43,234 nt of DNA from Bacillota bacterium (lineage in GTDB: Bacteria > Bacillota > Clostridia > Lachnospirales > Bianqueaceae). Positions 1-8,531 of this stretch are shown here, in pieces. Under the pieces are notes generated by a model that was not told where the DNA came from, searched no databases, and saw only the letters and a program-made list of their open reading frames with translations. The position numbers and the translations under genes were made by a program. Location of the stretch: the NCBI GenBank assembly GCA_017620135.1, contig JAFZQZ010000041.1, positions 1-43,234 on the forward strand, given 5' to 3'. Each line of letters opens with the position of its first letter. Within the stretch, counting starts at the first letter, position 1.

Positions 1-96
1 CAGCCTTTCAAACCTTTGCATATCATCTGTCGTCGGATAAACTTTGACTGCTCCTTTGATACCGTGCACCGAACTGACTATACCGACCCGAAACAT
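1..96 (-). CDS. rimM: Ribosome maturation factor RimM, N-terminal part (cut by window edge)
   Basis: Only the first 32 codons are inside the window. The visible residues (start [19 protein letters not shown]) carry the RimM N-terminal signature G-x-V-x-x-x-H-G-I-K-G. RimM binds ribosomal protein S19 and helps mature the 30S head. The start ATG is preceded by a GAGG ribosome binding site about 10 bases upstream. The gene is downstream of rpsP and khpA in the same direction, the usual order in Bacillota. A terminator-like hairpin separates it from khpA, so its expression may be lower than that of rpsP. Confidence 0.9.
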   Translation of the reverse strand, partial: MFRVGIVSSVHGIKGAVKVYPTTDDMQRFERL

Positions 97-124
97 GACT
101 ATTCCCTCATTTCCTGTCAGTGGC

Positions 125-156
125 AAAAAGAGGTCAGCGCTTTTGCTGACCCCTCT
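125..156 (-). terminator. Intrinsic terminator/attenuator between khpA and rimM
   Basis: On the minus strand the sequence reads AGAGG-GGTCAGC-AAAAGC-GCTGACC-TCT followed by TTTTT: a GC-rich stem of about nine pairs and then a U-tract. It lies directly after the khpA stop codon and about 30 bases before rimM. It is likely a partial terminator inside the ribosomal operon. Confidence 0.7.
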
Positions 157-158
157 GT

Positions 159-389
159 TCACTGAACGATCTCGACCGAAACCTTAGTGTCATCCTTGAT
201 CGCCGCCGCCTTGACAACAGTGCGGATCGCTTTTGCGATCCTACCCTGTTTACCAATGACTTTACCCATATCCTCAGCCGCGACTTTAATGGAGATCACC
301 TGTTCGTCATTTTGTGTCTCTTCAGTGATGACGACCTGATCCGGTGCATCCACCAGAGCTTTCACAATGATCTCAACCAGTTCTTTCAC
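159..389 (-). CDS. khpA: KH-domain RNA-binding protein KhpA (YlqC)
   Basis: A 76-residue protein consisting of a single KH domain. The nucleic-acid-binding GxxG loop is seen as GKQG within V-I-G-K-Q-G-R-I-A (about residues 44-52). KhpA pairs with KhpB/Jag in many Gram-positive bacteria to bind small RNAs and affect cell elongation and division. Length and position between rpsP and rimM match the family exactly. Translation probably starts at 389, where AGGAGGTTGC precedes the ATG. It is cotranscribed with rpsP (22-base gap). Confidence 0.93.
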   Translation of the reverse strand: MKELVEIIVKALVDAPDQVVITEETQNDEQVISIKVAAEDMGKVIGKQGRIAKAIRTVVKAAAIKDDTKVSVEIVQ

Positions 390-411
390 TGCAACCTCCT
401 AACTGATCGTC

Positions 412-651
412 TTATTCGATTCCTGCGATCTTCAGAAGCTTTTTCACAGTTTCGGTCGGCTGAGCACCGTTGCCAAGCCAGGCACTGGCCTTTTCCTGAT
501 CGACCTTGATCACGCTGGGATCTCTGGTCGGATCATAGAAACCGATCTCATCGATAAAACGGCCATCTCTGGGAGAACGAACATCAGCGACAACAATACG
601 ATATGTAGGCGCACCTTTTTTACCCATTCTCTTCAGTCTGATCTTTACCAT
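412..651 (-). CDS. rpsP: 30S ribosomal protein S16
   Basis: A 79-residue protein with the S16 start [20 protein letters not shown] and the conserved stretch [17 protein letters not shown]16 is a small-subunit assembly protein bound to 16S rRNA near the body. Length is close to the usual 80-90 residues. It sits between ffh and khpA, the common order in Bacillota, with a good ribosome binding site (AGGAGG) before the ATG. It is probably part of one transcript from the promoter before ylxM. Confidence 0.97.
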   Translation of the reverse strand: MVKIRLKRMGKKGAPTYRIVVADVRSPRDGRFIDEIGFYDPTRDPSVIKVDQEKASAWLGNGAQPTETVKKLLKIAGIE

Positions 652-677
652 CGTCTTTACCTCCTGTTTTCCTGATT

Positions 678-2066
678 TTAGAACCCGAACGGATTCTGGC
701 CCCGGTTTGTGCCGGGCAGGCCCATGCCCCCGCCTAATCCGCCGAGCTGTCTTAACATAGCTTTGCGGCCTTTCTTGCCGCTGAACTGTTTCATCATGCC
801 TTTCATCTGGTCAAACTGTTTAAGCAGACGATTCAGTTCCTGAATACTGGTGCCCGACCCCTTGACGATCCTGCGCTTTCTGGACGCGTTCAGGATCTGA
901 GGTTTTCTTCTCTCTTCCGGCGTCATGGAATAGATCATCGCTTCCAGCCGTTTAAACGCGCCTTCATCGATATCCGTGTCCTTGATCTTGCCTGCCATTC
1001 CGGGGATCATCCCCAGAAGAGAGCTGACACTTCCCATTTTTGTCACCTGCTGCATGCTGGAAAGAAAATCTTCCAGGTTGTAGTCTTTCGACATCGCACG
1101 CTTGGACAGGTTTTTGGCATCTTCCTCGTCGATAGCGCTCTGTGCTTTTTCGATCATCGTCAGCACATCGCCCATACCGAGGATCCGGGATGCCATCCGG
1201 TCCGGATGGAACTGTTCGATATCGCTCATCTTCTCTCCGATACCGGAGAACTTGATGGGTTTGCCCGTGACAGCACGGACAGAAAGCGCAGCACCACCTC
1301 TTGTATCGCCATCCAGCTTGGTCAGGATCACGCCGGTGACGTCCAGTTTTTCGTCAAAACCTTTAGCCACATTCACCGCTTCCTGACCGGTCATGGCATC
1401 CACGACCAGCAGGATCTCGGAAGGATTCACGGCTTCCTTGATCCGCTGCAGCTCTTCCATCAGGTTTTCATCGATCTGCAGTCGACCTGCCGTATCGACG
1501 ATCACCAGATTGCAGCCGAGCACCTTCGCTTTTTCAACCGCACCCCGGGCGATCTCTACCGGATCATGATCCGTTCCCATCTCAAAGACGGGAACGCCGA
1601 TCTGCTCGCCGAGGATCTGCAGCTGCTTCACAGCCGCCGGACGATAAATATCACAGGCAGCAAGAAGCGGTTTCTTGCCGCGAGTTTTCAGCATGTTGGC
1701 CAGTTTGGCCGCCATCGTGGTCTTACCGGCACCCTGCAGGCCAGCCATCATAAAGACGCTGGGTGAAGTGCTGCCGTAGATCAGCCCGGATTCCTGGTCG
1801 GAACCCATCAGGGCGATCATTTCTTCATTAACGATCTTAATGACCTGCTGTCCGGGAGTCAGGCTTTTCAGAACATCGGAACCGAGTGCTCTTTCCTGGA
1901 TCCTGGCTACGAATTGTCTGACTACTTTAAAGTTGACATCCGCTTCCAGAAGAGCCAGCTTGACTTCCCTGAGACCGTCTTTCAGATCTTTTTCGGTCAA
2001 TGTACCTTTACTGCGGAATCCCTTAAAGACTTCCTGCAGTTTATCGGATAGATTTTCAAATGCCAT
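678..2066 (-). CDS. ffh: Signal recognition particle GTPase Ffh
   Basis: The protein targets ribosomes making membrane proteins to FtsY and SecYEG, with the 4.5S/scRNA as partner. With the start chosen here it has 462 residues. It has the N domain, then the G domain with P-loop GLQGAGKT (about 109-116), [15 protein letters not shown], and a methionine-rich M domain ending in a Gly/Met-rich tail. An upstream in-frame ATG at 2135 would add 23 residues that do not fit the family. The ATG at 2066 starts [10 protein letters not shown] and has TCAGGAG at good spacing, so it is preferred. It starts four bases after the ylxM stop, suggesting coupling. Confidence 0.96.
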   Translation of the reverse strand: MAFENLSDKLQEVFKGFRSKGTLTEKDLKDGLREVKLALLEADVNFKVVRQFVARIQERALGSDVLKSLTPGQQVIKIVNEEMIALMGSDQESGLIYGSTSPSVFMMAGLQGAGKTTMAAKLANMLKTRGKKPLLAACDIYRPAAVKQLQILGEQIGVPVFEMGTDHDPVEIARGAVEKAKVLGCNLVIVDTAGRLQIDENLMEELQRIKEAVNPSEILLVVDAMTGQEAVNVAKGFDEKLDVTGVILTKLDGDTRGGAALSVRAVTGKPIKFSGIGEKMSDIEQFHPDRMASRILGMGDVLTMIEKAQSAIDEEDAKNLSKRAMSKDYNLEDFLSSMQQVTKMGSVSSLLGMIPGMAGKIKDTDIDEGAFKRLEAMIYSMTPEERRKPQILNASRKRRIVKGSGTSIQELNRLLKQFDQMKGMMKQFSGKKGRKAMLRQLGGLGGGMGLPGTNRGQNPFGF

Positions 2067-2070
2067 TCGC

Positions 2071-2418
2071 TTACTCCTGATCGGGGCTGATCGCGAGGGT
2101 GTTTTTGAGCCGGATAATGGACGGAAGCAGCTCATCCCTTGCGCTTGACTGACGGATCTTTTGTTCCAGATCCTCTGTCAGATTCGATAAATTGATAAAA
2201 CGTTCGATCATATGCAGTTTGTTCTCGATCTGCCGCATGCTGGACAAAGAACGATGTACGGCGTCAGAAACTCCCTGACGGCTGATATGGAGAAGTTCAC
2301 CGATCTCGCCGAGTGAAAGATCTTCCTGCGTGTAGAGCTTCATGATCTCTCTTTGTTTCTCTGTCAGTAATTCTCCGTAAAAATCGAACAGCAGTGAATG
2401 ATAGTATATTTCGTCCAT
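2071..2418 (-). CDS. ylxM: YlxM-family DNA-binding protein (SRP operon)
   Basis: A 115-residue UPF0122/YlxM protein. It has a sigma-factor-like helix-turn-helix: LTEKQREIMKLYTQEDLSLGEIGELLHISRQGV is seen in two adjacent pieces around residues 19-51. YlxM is nearly always encoded next to ffh and affects SRP function in some species. The start at 2418 (MDEIYYHSLL) is chosen because it matches the family N-terminus and has GGGGA upstream. A longer frame from 2445 adds nine residues, and its start lies almost at the expected transcription start. Confidence 0.9.
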   Translation of the reverse strand: MDEIYYHSLLFDFYGELLTEKQREIMKLYTQEDLSLGEIGELLHISRQGVSDAVHRSLSSMRQIENKLHMIERFINLSNLTEDLEQKIRQSSARDELLPSIIRLKNTLAISPDQE

Positions 2419-2439
2419 GGCAAATCCCCGCGCATGAAG

Positions 2440-2461
2440 TGTCAAGTTTTTTTGCTTGACA
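2440..2461. promoter_or_regulatory. Inverted repeat at the ylxM transcription start
   Basis: Perfect 7-base arms TGTCAAG and CTTGACA are separated by an 8-base T-rich loop. The repeat starts one base after the predicted +1. It could be an operator or a 5' stem that protects the mRNA; its role is not known. Confidence 0.5.
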
Positions 2462-2468
2462 GTCCGAT

Positions 2469-2497
2469 ATTATACACCCATCATCCACTGCTGTCAA
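2469..2497 (-). promoter_or_regulatory. Sigma-A promoter for ylxM-ffh-rpsP-khpA(-rimM)
   Basis: Minus strand: -35 TTGACA (2492-2497), a 17-base spacer, -10 TATAAT (2469-2474). Both hexamers match consensus exactly. Transcription should begin near 2462. The promoter lies between the nadK stop codon (2506) and ylxM. Confidence 0.88.
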
Positions 2498-2505
2498 CCC
2501 ATATT

Positions 2506-3315
2506 TTACGGACGCATTTTTTTCTGAACGATCTCAAAGAAACTCATATCGGAAACCTTGGCCAGAGGGAAGGAATAACGGCTCTTATAGACATGGATCC
2601 ATGTATCGGCCGGGATCGGAATGACCCTGCCTCCGTCCCCGATAAACGCGGCCTGTTCGGCTTTGGAGAAACTGCCGATATAAAAATCCAGATGATCGTC
2701 GCCTCTTAAAACGATCGAACGATCCAGAAGCCCGTGCGCGCACAGCGGCGTCAGGATCAGGTTGTCGGAGACCGGATTCAGTATAGGCCCGCCCGCGGAG
2801 AAATTATAGGCCGTGGACCCGCAGGGAGAAGCGATAATGATGCCGTCCGCCTGAAAATCCGCGAGAAAATGTCCGTTGATCTCACATCGGATCGCCAGGA
2901 TACCATCGCTTAAGTCTCTGTGGATGGCAAAATCGTTGACCGCGAAAAAAGACTCCGGATCATTCCCTATTTTTGCTTCCAGCATCAGTCTCTCTTCGAT
3001 CGTAAAGTCTCCGCGGACCACTTTCCTCAGGCATTCTTCCACCTGATTCCATTCGATCTCCGCCATATAGCCAAGACGTCCCAGGTTGATCCCGATGATC
3101 GGGATCCCTGTTCCCAGCAGAAGATGCGCGAGCCGGATCATCGTACCGTCCCCGCCGAGCACGATGGCAAGATCCGCCTGATAGGGTTCAGGTGTCTCCT
3201 CCGAAAGCGTCCGGACAGTTACACCCTGGCTCTCAAGAAACTCCTCGACATATCTTCTCTTTTCCCCGTCACGGTCTTTATCCCGGTTGGAATAGACAAA
3301 AACTGATTTCAACAT
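2506..3315 (-). CDS. nadK: NAD kinase
   Basis: The enzyme phosphorylates NAD to NADP. The 269-residue protein has the family motif LGGDGT (residues 53-58), the Asp of GGDG being catalytic. It also has GINLGRLGYMAEI and the second conserved region SPCGSTAYNFSAGGPIL, which binds NAD. Length fits the bacterial family. Its start overlaps the end of the uridine-kinase-like gene by seven bases. It is the last gene of the long cutC-nnr-ung-alr operon. There is no room for a separate terminator, since the ylxM promoter begins nine bases after its stop codon. Confidence 0.95.
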   Translation of the reverse strand: MLKSVFVYSNRDKDRDGEKRRYVEEFLESQGVTVRTLSEETPEPYQADLAIVLGGDGTMIRLAHLLLGTGIPIIGINLGRLGYMAEIEWNQVEECLRKVVRGDFTIEERLMLEAKIGNDPESFFAVNDFAIHRDLSDGILAIRCEINGHFLADFQADGIIIASPCGSTAYNFSAGGPILNPVSDNLILTPLCAHGLLDRSIVLRGDDHLDFYIGSFSKAEQAAFIGDGGRVIPIPADTWIHVYKSRYSFPLAKVSDMSFFEIVQKKMRP

Positions 3316-3869
3316 AGCTCGTCCCGAATATATCCTTCGATGATTTTCACAGCCTTTTCCTGGAAATTATGGCCTCCCAGAATGATATCCGCGTTCAGTT
3401 TGGTGGGAAGAAAATATTTCGTTTCGCTGTATTTTGCTGAGTTCAGATAGAAATCCGCGATCTCTTCCATCGTTCCCCGGCCCGCTTTCATGTTGCGCAC
3501 GATCCTTCTGTACATCCGGATCTCCGGATCGAGATCGATATAGATCTTCAGATCTTCCAGTTCCAGAAGCTCAGGGAAATACAGGACCGTCAGCCCTTCC
3601 AGGATCACGATATCCAGATCTTCCCGACTGACTAGTGCCTTGACGTCCTCATAGTATTTTTCAAAATTCAAAGACTCCGGGCAGTTATAATCGTCATACT
3701 CGAGCCCTGAAAGCGGCGAGATCATCTTGGGAAGCGGACGGTTGAAATAACGGTCCGTAGCCAGCAGTTCAGTCCGAAAGTCTTTCAGATCTTCCAGAAG
3801 GATCTTTGAAAGTGTGGATTTACCGCTGCCTGAGCAGCCGGCGATCGCGACTACAAATGGTTTCTTCAT
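3309..3869 (-). CDS. Uridine kinase-family P-loop kinase
   Basis: A 186-residue protein with P-loop GCSGSGKST (residues 11-19), a 'TDRYF' Asp following the Walker A region, and an ILEGL strand typical of uridine/cytidine kinases and phosphoribulokinase-type enzymes. Uridine kinases make UMP from uridine with GTP or ATP. It is somewhat shorter than classic Udk (about 205-210 residues) and lacks an obvious exact match to the DFYY motif, so substrate is uncertain. It sits between the UDP-sugar pyrophosphorylase gene and nadK. Confidence 0.75.
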   Translation of the reverse strand: MKKPFVVAIAGCSGSGKSTLSKILLEDLKDFRTELLATDRYFNRPLPKMISPLSGLEYDDYNCPESLNFEKYYEDVKALVSREDLDIVILEGLTVLYFPELLELEDLKIYIDLDPEIRMYRRIVRNMKAGRGTMEEIADFYLNSAKYSETKYFLPTKLNADIILGGHNFQEKAVKIIEGYIRDELC

Positions 3870-3888
3870 ACGGTCTCTCCTTTTCCGT

Positions 3889-5133
3889 TCAGAGCGGTCT
3901 TCCTGTCTTTTTTACAAGCAGGGCTCTGGCAGTTTCCAGTGAATCGACGCCTTCTTTATTTTTGATCGGCGCGAATTCATCTTCCCGAATACATTCCAGT
4001 GACAGAACTTCATCGAAAGCTTCCAGAATATCAAAGATAAAGTACTCCAGCTTAAAGGCGTTGGGCTCTGCCGGCTGCACGTGATCGCCTTTCTCATCGA
4101 TACAGGCGATCTTTTTGTTGGCCCGGTGGATCGGCAGACTGCTCTTCGCCGCTTTTTCTGTCTCTTTCAGATGGAAAATATAGTTGAGGGTCACGCCGAA
4201 ATTGTACAGATACTGTCCGTCCTGATCTTTGGCGTTTCTCATCTCTTCTGTCAGTTCAGAATATTCTACTACGGACGGCCTGCCATTTCTATAGCAGATC
4301 GCGCCAACTCTCTCGTCCGGATTTACCTTGGCGATCACCTTCGCTCCGGCATAAACACCGCGCGAGGAGGCCGCGCCAAGAAAGACAGGATCCGCGATAT
4401 TCTGAAGGATGTTATCCACGGAAAAAACATTGATCCATTCCACGCCGTCCTTCTTTAACAGATCCAGAAGGCCGCATCGCTGCATGGAAGAAAACCAGCC
4501 TCCATTCCCGTTTGGCGCCAGCGAGATCCGGTCCTTATCTTCCATCAGGATCTTTCCTTCATGAGACAACGCGGGCGCCATGTCCTGCCGGAAGAAATGG
4601 ATGTATTCTTTCGGATAGCCGAAATAGGCCTTCTCCTCAAAAAACCGCAGTGTCGCTTCATGATTCTGGTCGCTCGTCATGACAAGAAAATGCAGCGGTC
4701 TTTGGCTGAGCGCCTTTTCCATATTGCTGACCATATTCGAGATCAGAATGCCGAAAAGATAAATGTCTTTCGTGATACCGACTTTCAGTGTGCCCTTTGG
4801 CCCGTCATATCCGAGACGGGAGCCCTGTCCACCGGCAAGTACCAATGCGGCGACTTTTCCCTGCCGGATGATCTCTTCGCCGATCCTCCGGTCTCTTTCT
4901 TCTTCGTCTTTCTGTTCTTCTGTCGTAACGGTATGAAGCGGTGTGATGACGCTCTCCAGAGCGAGATTCTTCTGCTGCATCGAAACACGGATCATCTGAA
5001 AATCTATCCCGTCGATCTGCCTGGCCAGAGACTCCTTTTGTTCATCGGAAAGATCTGTCCAGAACCGAAGGATCTGCTCCTGCCCTTCTGCCTTCATCCG
5101 GTCAAACAGTGCCTGTTCTTTCATTTTGTCCAT
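3889..5133 (-). CDS. UDP-sugar pyrophosphorylase (UDPGP/UAP family)
   Basis: A 414-residue nucleotidyltransferase of the eukaryotic-type UDPGP/UAP family. It makes a UDP-sugar (UDP-GlcNAc or UDP-glucose) from UTP and the sugar 1-phosphate. The nucleotide-binding motif LAGGQGSRLG (99-108) is followed by PKG (112-114). The central region PNGNGGWFSSM and the strand VFSVDNIL, holding a metal-binding Asp, also fit. It is not a GlmU or GalU type. The ATG at 5133 has GGAGGAGG upstream and overlaps the alr end by 13 bases, suggesting translational coupling. Which sugar it uses cannot be read from the sequence. Confidence 0.85.
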   Translation of the reverse strand: MDKMKEQALFDRMKAEGQEQILRFWTDLSDEQKESLARQIDGIDFQMIRVSMQQKNLALESVITPLHTVTTEEQKDEEERDRRIGEEIIRQGKVAALVLAGGQGSRLGYDGPKGTLKVGITKDIYLFGILISNMVSNMEKALSQRPLHFLVMTSDQNHEATLRFFEEKAYFGYPKEYIHFFRQDMAPALSHEGKILMEDKDRISLAPNGNGGWFSSMQRCGLLDLLKKDGVEWINVFSVDNILQNIADPVFLGAASSRGVYAGAKVIAKVNPDERVGAICYRNGRPSVVEYSELTEEMRNAKDQDGQYLYNFGVTLNYIFHLKETEKAAKSSLPIHRANKKIACIDEKGDHVQPAEPNAFKLEYFIFDILEAFDEVLSLECIREDEFAPIKNKEGVDSLETARALLVKKTGRPL

Positions 5134-6278
5134 GTCTGTTCCTCCTCCGATGGTTGCGCGTCAATCCGTTCTACACGATCTGTCAGCTGACATACGATCT
5201 CATAATGGATCGTGCCGGCTTTCTCCGCCACTTCCTCCAGCAGCAGATCTCTGCCGAAAAGTTCTACCTCGTCTCTGAGCCTTACACCGGGAATATCCGT
5301 CACATCCACCATCAGCTGATCCATGCAGACCCTGCCGCGGATCGGGGCTTTCATGCCCCGGATCAAAACCTCGCCCAGATTGGAAAGATGGCGTGGGTAT
5401 CCGTCTCCGTATCCGACAGGGATCGTCGCGATATGCATCCGGCGATCCGTCACATAGGATCCGCCGTATCCGATCGGTGTTCCCTGATCCACCCATTTCA
5501 GATGAACGATATGAGATTTCAGTTCCATGACAGGATCAAGAATAAACGCTTCCTTATCCATTTCATCGGATGGATATAATCCGTACAGCATAATGCCCGC
5601 ACGGACCATGACGGGATAAGGAAGATTACGGTAGCTCTCCGGAAATTCCATGATCGCGGCGCTGTTGGCGATATGCATCAGCGGGATCTTCACCCCGCGT
5701 TTGTGCAGTACGTCAAGAAAATCCGTCATCTTTTTCAACTGTTTTTTCGCGGCTGATTTATCTTTTTCATCGCTTCTCGCGAAGTGACTGAAAAAGCCTG
5801 CGATCTCTATGCCCGGAAGCAGGCTGATCTTTCGGATGAATTCCGCGGTCACGATACCGGGTTCAAACCCGATCCGTTCCATTCCGGTCTCGATTTTGAT
5901 ATGGATCCTTGCCTTTTTCCCGGTTTTTTCACAGATTTCCGAAAGGATCTGCGCCTGTTCAAGGCTGAAGATCGTCAGGTCGATCCCTGCTGAAAGCGCG
6001 TCACGATAATCATCCGGATCCGTATAGCCGAGCACCAGAACAGGTTTTTCAGTAAGCTTTCTCACCAGCAGACCTTCACCGACAGAAGCCACCGCGTACT
6101 GATCCACCTTTTCTTCTTCCATCACAGGGACGACATGCTCGATACCATGACCATACGCGTTGCTTTTGATGACAGCCATCAAAAGCGTATCATCCCCTAT
6201 CGCAGAACGGATCCTCCGGAGATTTTCCCTGAGAGCATCCTGACGGATCTCTGCTCTGACTCGAAAATAACGTCCCAT
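5121..6278 (-). CDS. alr: Alanine racemase
   Basis: A PLP enzyme that makes D-alanine for peptidoglycan. It has 385 residues, a normal length. The PLP lysine lies in AVIKSNAYGHG (Lys38). The catalytic tyrosine and C-terminal beta domain are seen in PVGYGDGYPRHL, and the conserved GRVCMDQLMVDVTD segment follows. GGAGG lies ten bases before the start ATG. It is in the same operon as ung and the UDP-sugar pyrophosphorylase, linking it to wall precursor synthesis. Confidence 0.96.
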   Translation of the reverse strand: MGRYFRVRAEIRQDALRENLRRIRSAIGDDTLLMAVIKSNAYGHGIEHVVPVMEEEKVDQYAVASVGEGLLVRKLTEKPVLVLGYTDPDDYRDALSAGIDLTIFSLEQAQILSEICEKTGKKARIHIKIETGMERIGFEPGIVTAEFIRKISLLPGIEIAGFFSHFARSDEKDKSAAKKQLKKMTDFLDVLHKRGVKIPLMHIANSAAIMEFPESYRNLPYPVMVRAGIMLYGLYPSDEMDKEAFILDPVMELKSHIVHLKWVDQGTPIGYGGSYVTDRRMHIATIPVGYGDGYPRHLSNLGEVLIRGMKAPIRGRVCMDQLMVDVTDIPGVRLRDEVELFGRDLLLEEVAEKAGTIHYEIVCQLTDRVERIDAQPSEEEQTWTK

Positions 6279-6297
6279 AAATCCTGCTCCTCCAGTA

Positions 6298-6972
6298 CTA
6301 GTCTTCTATCTGCCAGTCAACAGGCGTGATGCCATGTTCGCTCAGGAAAGCATTCGCTTTGGAAAAATGTCTGCATCCGAAAAAACCGTGGTAGGCAGAT
6401 AACGGACTTGGATGTGCGGCCTCCAGCACCAGATGCTGTCTTCCTGTGATCAGTGCTTTCTTATTGCGCGCGTACCGCCCCCACAGCATGAACACCATTG
6501 GCTTTTCACGCTGGTTTAAGAGACGGATGATATCATCGGTAAACATCTCCCAGCCCATTCCCTGATGGGAGCCCGGGCTGCCCGCGCGGACAGTCAGAAC
6601 GGCGTTAAGCAGCAGAACGCCCTGATCAGCCCATTTCTTCAGATATCCGGTATGCGGGATATAACAGCCCAGGTCCGTGTTCAGTTCCTGATAAATATTA
6701 CGAAGAGATGGTGGGATATCGATCCCCGGCTGTACCGAAAAACTGAATCCGTGAGCCTGGCCGGGACCGTGATAGGGATCCTGCCCCAGGATCACGACTT
6801 TGACATCCTCGTAGGCTGTATTCTGCAGAGCGGCGAAGATATGGTACATATCCGGATAGATCACCTTCGTACGATATTCGCTCGCCAGAAAACGTCTCAG
6901 ATTCTGATAATACTCTTTCTGAAACTCATCCTGCAAAAGCACCGCCCAATCGTTGGTAAACCTGGGTGCCAT
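6298..6972 (-). CDS. ung: Uracil-DNA glycosylase, family 1
   Basis: The enzyme removes uracil from DNA to start base-excision repair. The 224-residue protein has the water-activating motif GQDPYHG with catalytic Asp65, the uracil pocket FSFSV, and the C-terminal motif HPSPLSAYHGFFGCRHFSKAN, holding the catalytic His and the DNA-intercalating Leu. All key family 1 residues are present. It begins two bases after the nnr stop, in the same operon. Confidence 0.97.
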   Translation of the reverse strand: MAPRFTNDWAVLLQDEFQKEYYQNLRRFLASEYRTKVIYPDMYHIFAALQNTAYEDVKVVILGQDPYHGPGQAHGFSFSVQPGIDIPPSLRNIYQELNTDLGCYIPHTGYLKKWADQGVLLLNAVLTVRAGSPGSHQGMGWEMFTDDIIRLLNQREKPMVFMLWGRYARNKKALITGRQHLVLEAAHPSPLSAYHGFFGCRHFSKANAFLSEHGITPVDWQIED

Positions 6973-6974
6973 GT

Positions 6975-8531
6975 TTATTCTTCCTTCATGTCACAGATCT
7001 TTTCAATATGAATGTGCTTCAGAATATCGGTCGCTGTCATCCCGTATGCGCCTTTTTCCGCTTTAGCCAGGTCTCCGGCCGCGCCATGCAGATAGACGCC
7101 GCAACATGCCGCCTCGAATATTCTCATTCCCTGAGCCAGCAGACCGCCGATCATACCGGAAAGAACATCTCCGGAACCGGCTGTCGACATACCGTTGTTG
7201 CCGGTCGTATTATAGAACATTCTTCCGCCCGGCTCACATACCAGCGTCATCGCGTCTTTCAGGACCGCGATACTGTGGTATTGCTTTGAAAGCTCTCTGG
7301 CCGCATGGATCGGATCATCCATGATCGCCTTTACGCTGAGATTCAGGAGTCTGGACGCTTCTCCCAGATGGGGTGTGAGCACCGTATTGCTGCCTCTTCT
7401 AGCAATCATCTGCTGAAGTTCTTCATCCACCGACAGAAGGTTCAGCGCATCCGCATCCATAACCAAAGGCTTTTCCTTTGGCATCAGTTCCACGATTCGT
7501 TTGATCAGATTCATGGCATAGGGCTGTGTACTCAGACCCGGTCCCAGCATAACGGCTGAAGATTTCTCTATCAGCTCGGGAAGAAATCCGAGATCTTCTC
7601 CGGTCTGCGCCTGATACGGATAGGAGATCGCTTCCGGTACTCGATTCTGCAGGACCGATTGTATGGATTCAGGAACCAGTGTTTCCACCAATCCTGTACC
7701 TACCTTATAGGCACTGGCCGCGGAAAGCACCGCTGCCCCGGACATGTTTTTGCTGCCCGCAGCGACAAGCAGATGACCATAAAGCCCCTTGTGTGAACGG
7801 GATCTTCTCTGCGGCAGAAGCCAGGCTACATCCTGCTTTTCCAGCATAAAGTCTTTCGCTTCCTGCAGCGGAGGGATCGATTCCGGGATCCCGATATCCA
7901 CCACACTGATATGTCCGGCATGATCTCTTCCCGGATACAGCAGCAGGCCCGGTTTGTACCGGCAGAAAGTCACCGTTTCATCCGCTTCGATCGCGCATCC
8001 CTGGATATTGCCCGTGTCGCCCTGTATGCCGGACGGAATATCGATGGAAAGGACTTTGAATACGCCTCGCCTATGAAGTTCATTGACACTGGTGATGATC
8101 TGCTCATGAAGGCCCTGGATCTCCCGGTCCAGTCCTGTACCGAACAGAGCATCGACGACCCATTCGCTCTCCGCTGCCAGATGATTGAAAACAGAAGCCT
8201 GCGGAATGGAAAAAACAGAGATCTGATACCCGTTCAGCATATCATAATTGATCCTTGCGTCATCAGACAGTCTGTCCTTCTCCCCGGCAAAGAACACACG
8301 GACCTGATAGCCGGCGGATTTCATCATCCTGGCAGCCGCAAAGCCATCTCCGCCGTTGCCGCCGCTGCCGCAGAGGAAGAGGATATCATCCTCTTTGGTG
8401 CAGAGCTTCTGCAAACGAAGCGCCACCTGTCTGGCGGCTTCTTCCATCAGCAGGATCCCCGGAACCTTGAGTTCACGAATCGCGTACTTATCAGCTCTTC
8501 TGATCGCGTCGGTCTTACTGATCCATTTCAT
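6975..8531 (-). CDS. nnr: Bifunctional NAD(P)H-hydrate repair enzyme Nnr
   Basis: Repairs damaged NAD(P)H hydrates. The 518-residue protein is a fusion. The N-terminal YjeF_N epimerase half (about 1-215) has CGSGGNGGDGFAAARMM. The C-terminal ADP-dependent dehydratase half (about 225-510), of the ribokinase-like fold, has KGLYGHLLVAAGS and NTTGNNGMSTAGSGDVLSG in two parts, with the catalytic Asp of GSGDVL. Length fits the fused form. GGAGG precedes the start, and the ATG overlaps the cutC stop (ATGA). Confidence 0.95.
   Translation of the reverse strand: MKWISKTDAIRRADKYAIRELKVPGILLMEEAARQVALRLQKLCTKEDDILFLCGSGGNGGDGFAAARMMKSAGYQVRVFFAGEKDRLSDDARINYDMLNGYQISVFSIPQASVFNHLAAESEWVVDALFGTGLDREIQGLHEQIITSVNELHRRGVFKVLSIDIPSGIQGDTGNIQGCAIEADETVTFCRYKPGLLLYPGRDHAGHISVVDIGIPESIPPLQEAKDFMLEKQDVAWLLPQRRSRSHKGLYGHLLVAAGSKNMSGAAVLSAASAYKVGTGLVETLVPESIQSVLQNRVPEAISYPYQAQTGEDLGFLPELIEKSSAVMLGPGLSTQPYAMNLIKRIVELMPKEKPLVMDADALNLLSVDEELQQMIARRGSNTVLTPHLGEASRLLNLSVKAIMDDPIHAARELSKQYHSIAVLKDAMTLVCEPGGRMFYNTTGNNGMSTAGSGDVLSGMIGGLLAQGMRIFEAACCGVYLHGAAGDLAKAEKGAYGMTATDILKHIHIEKICDMKEE

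Noticed and set aside
1206..1766. 186-codon plus-strand frame opposite ffh
   Set aside because: ffh is certain by family; the opposite frame has no motif.
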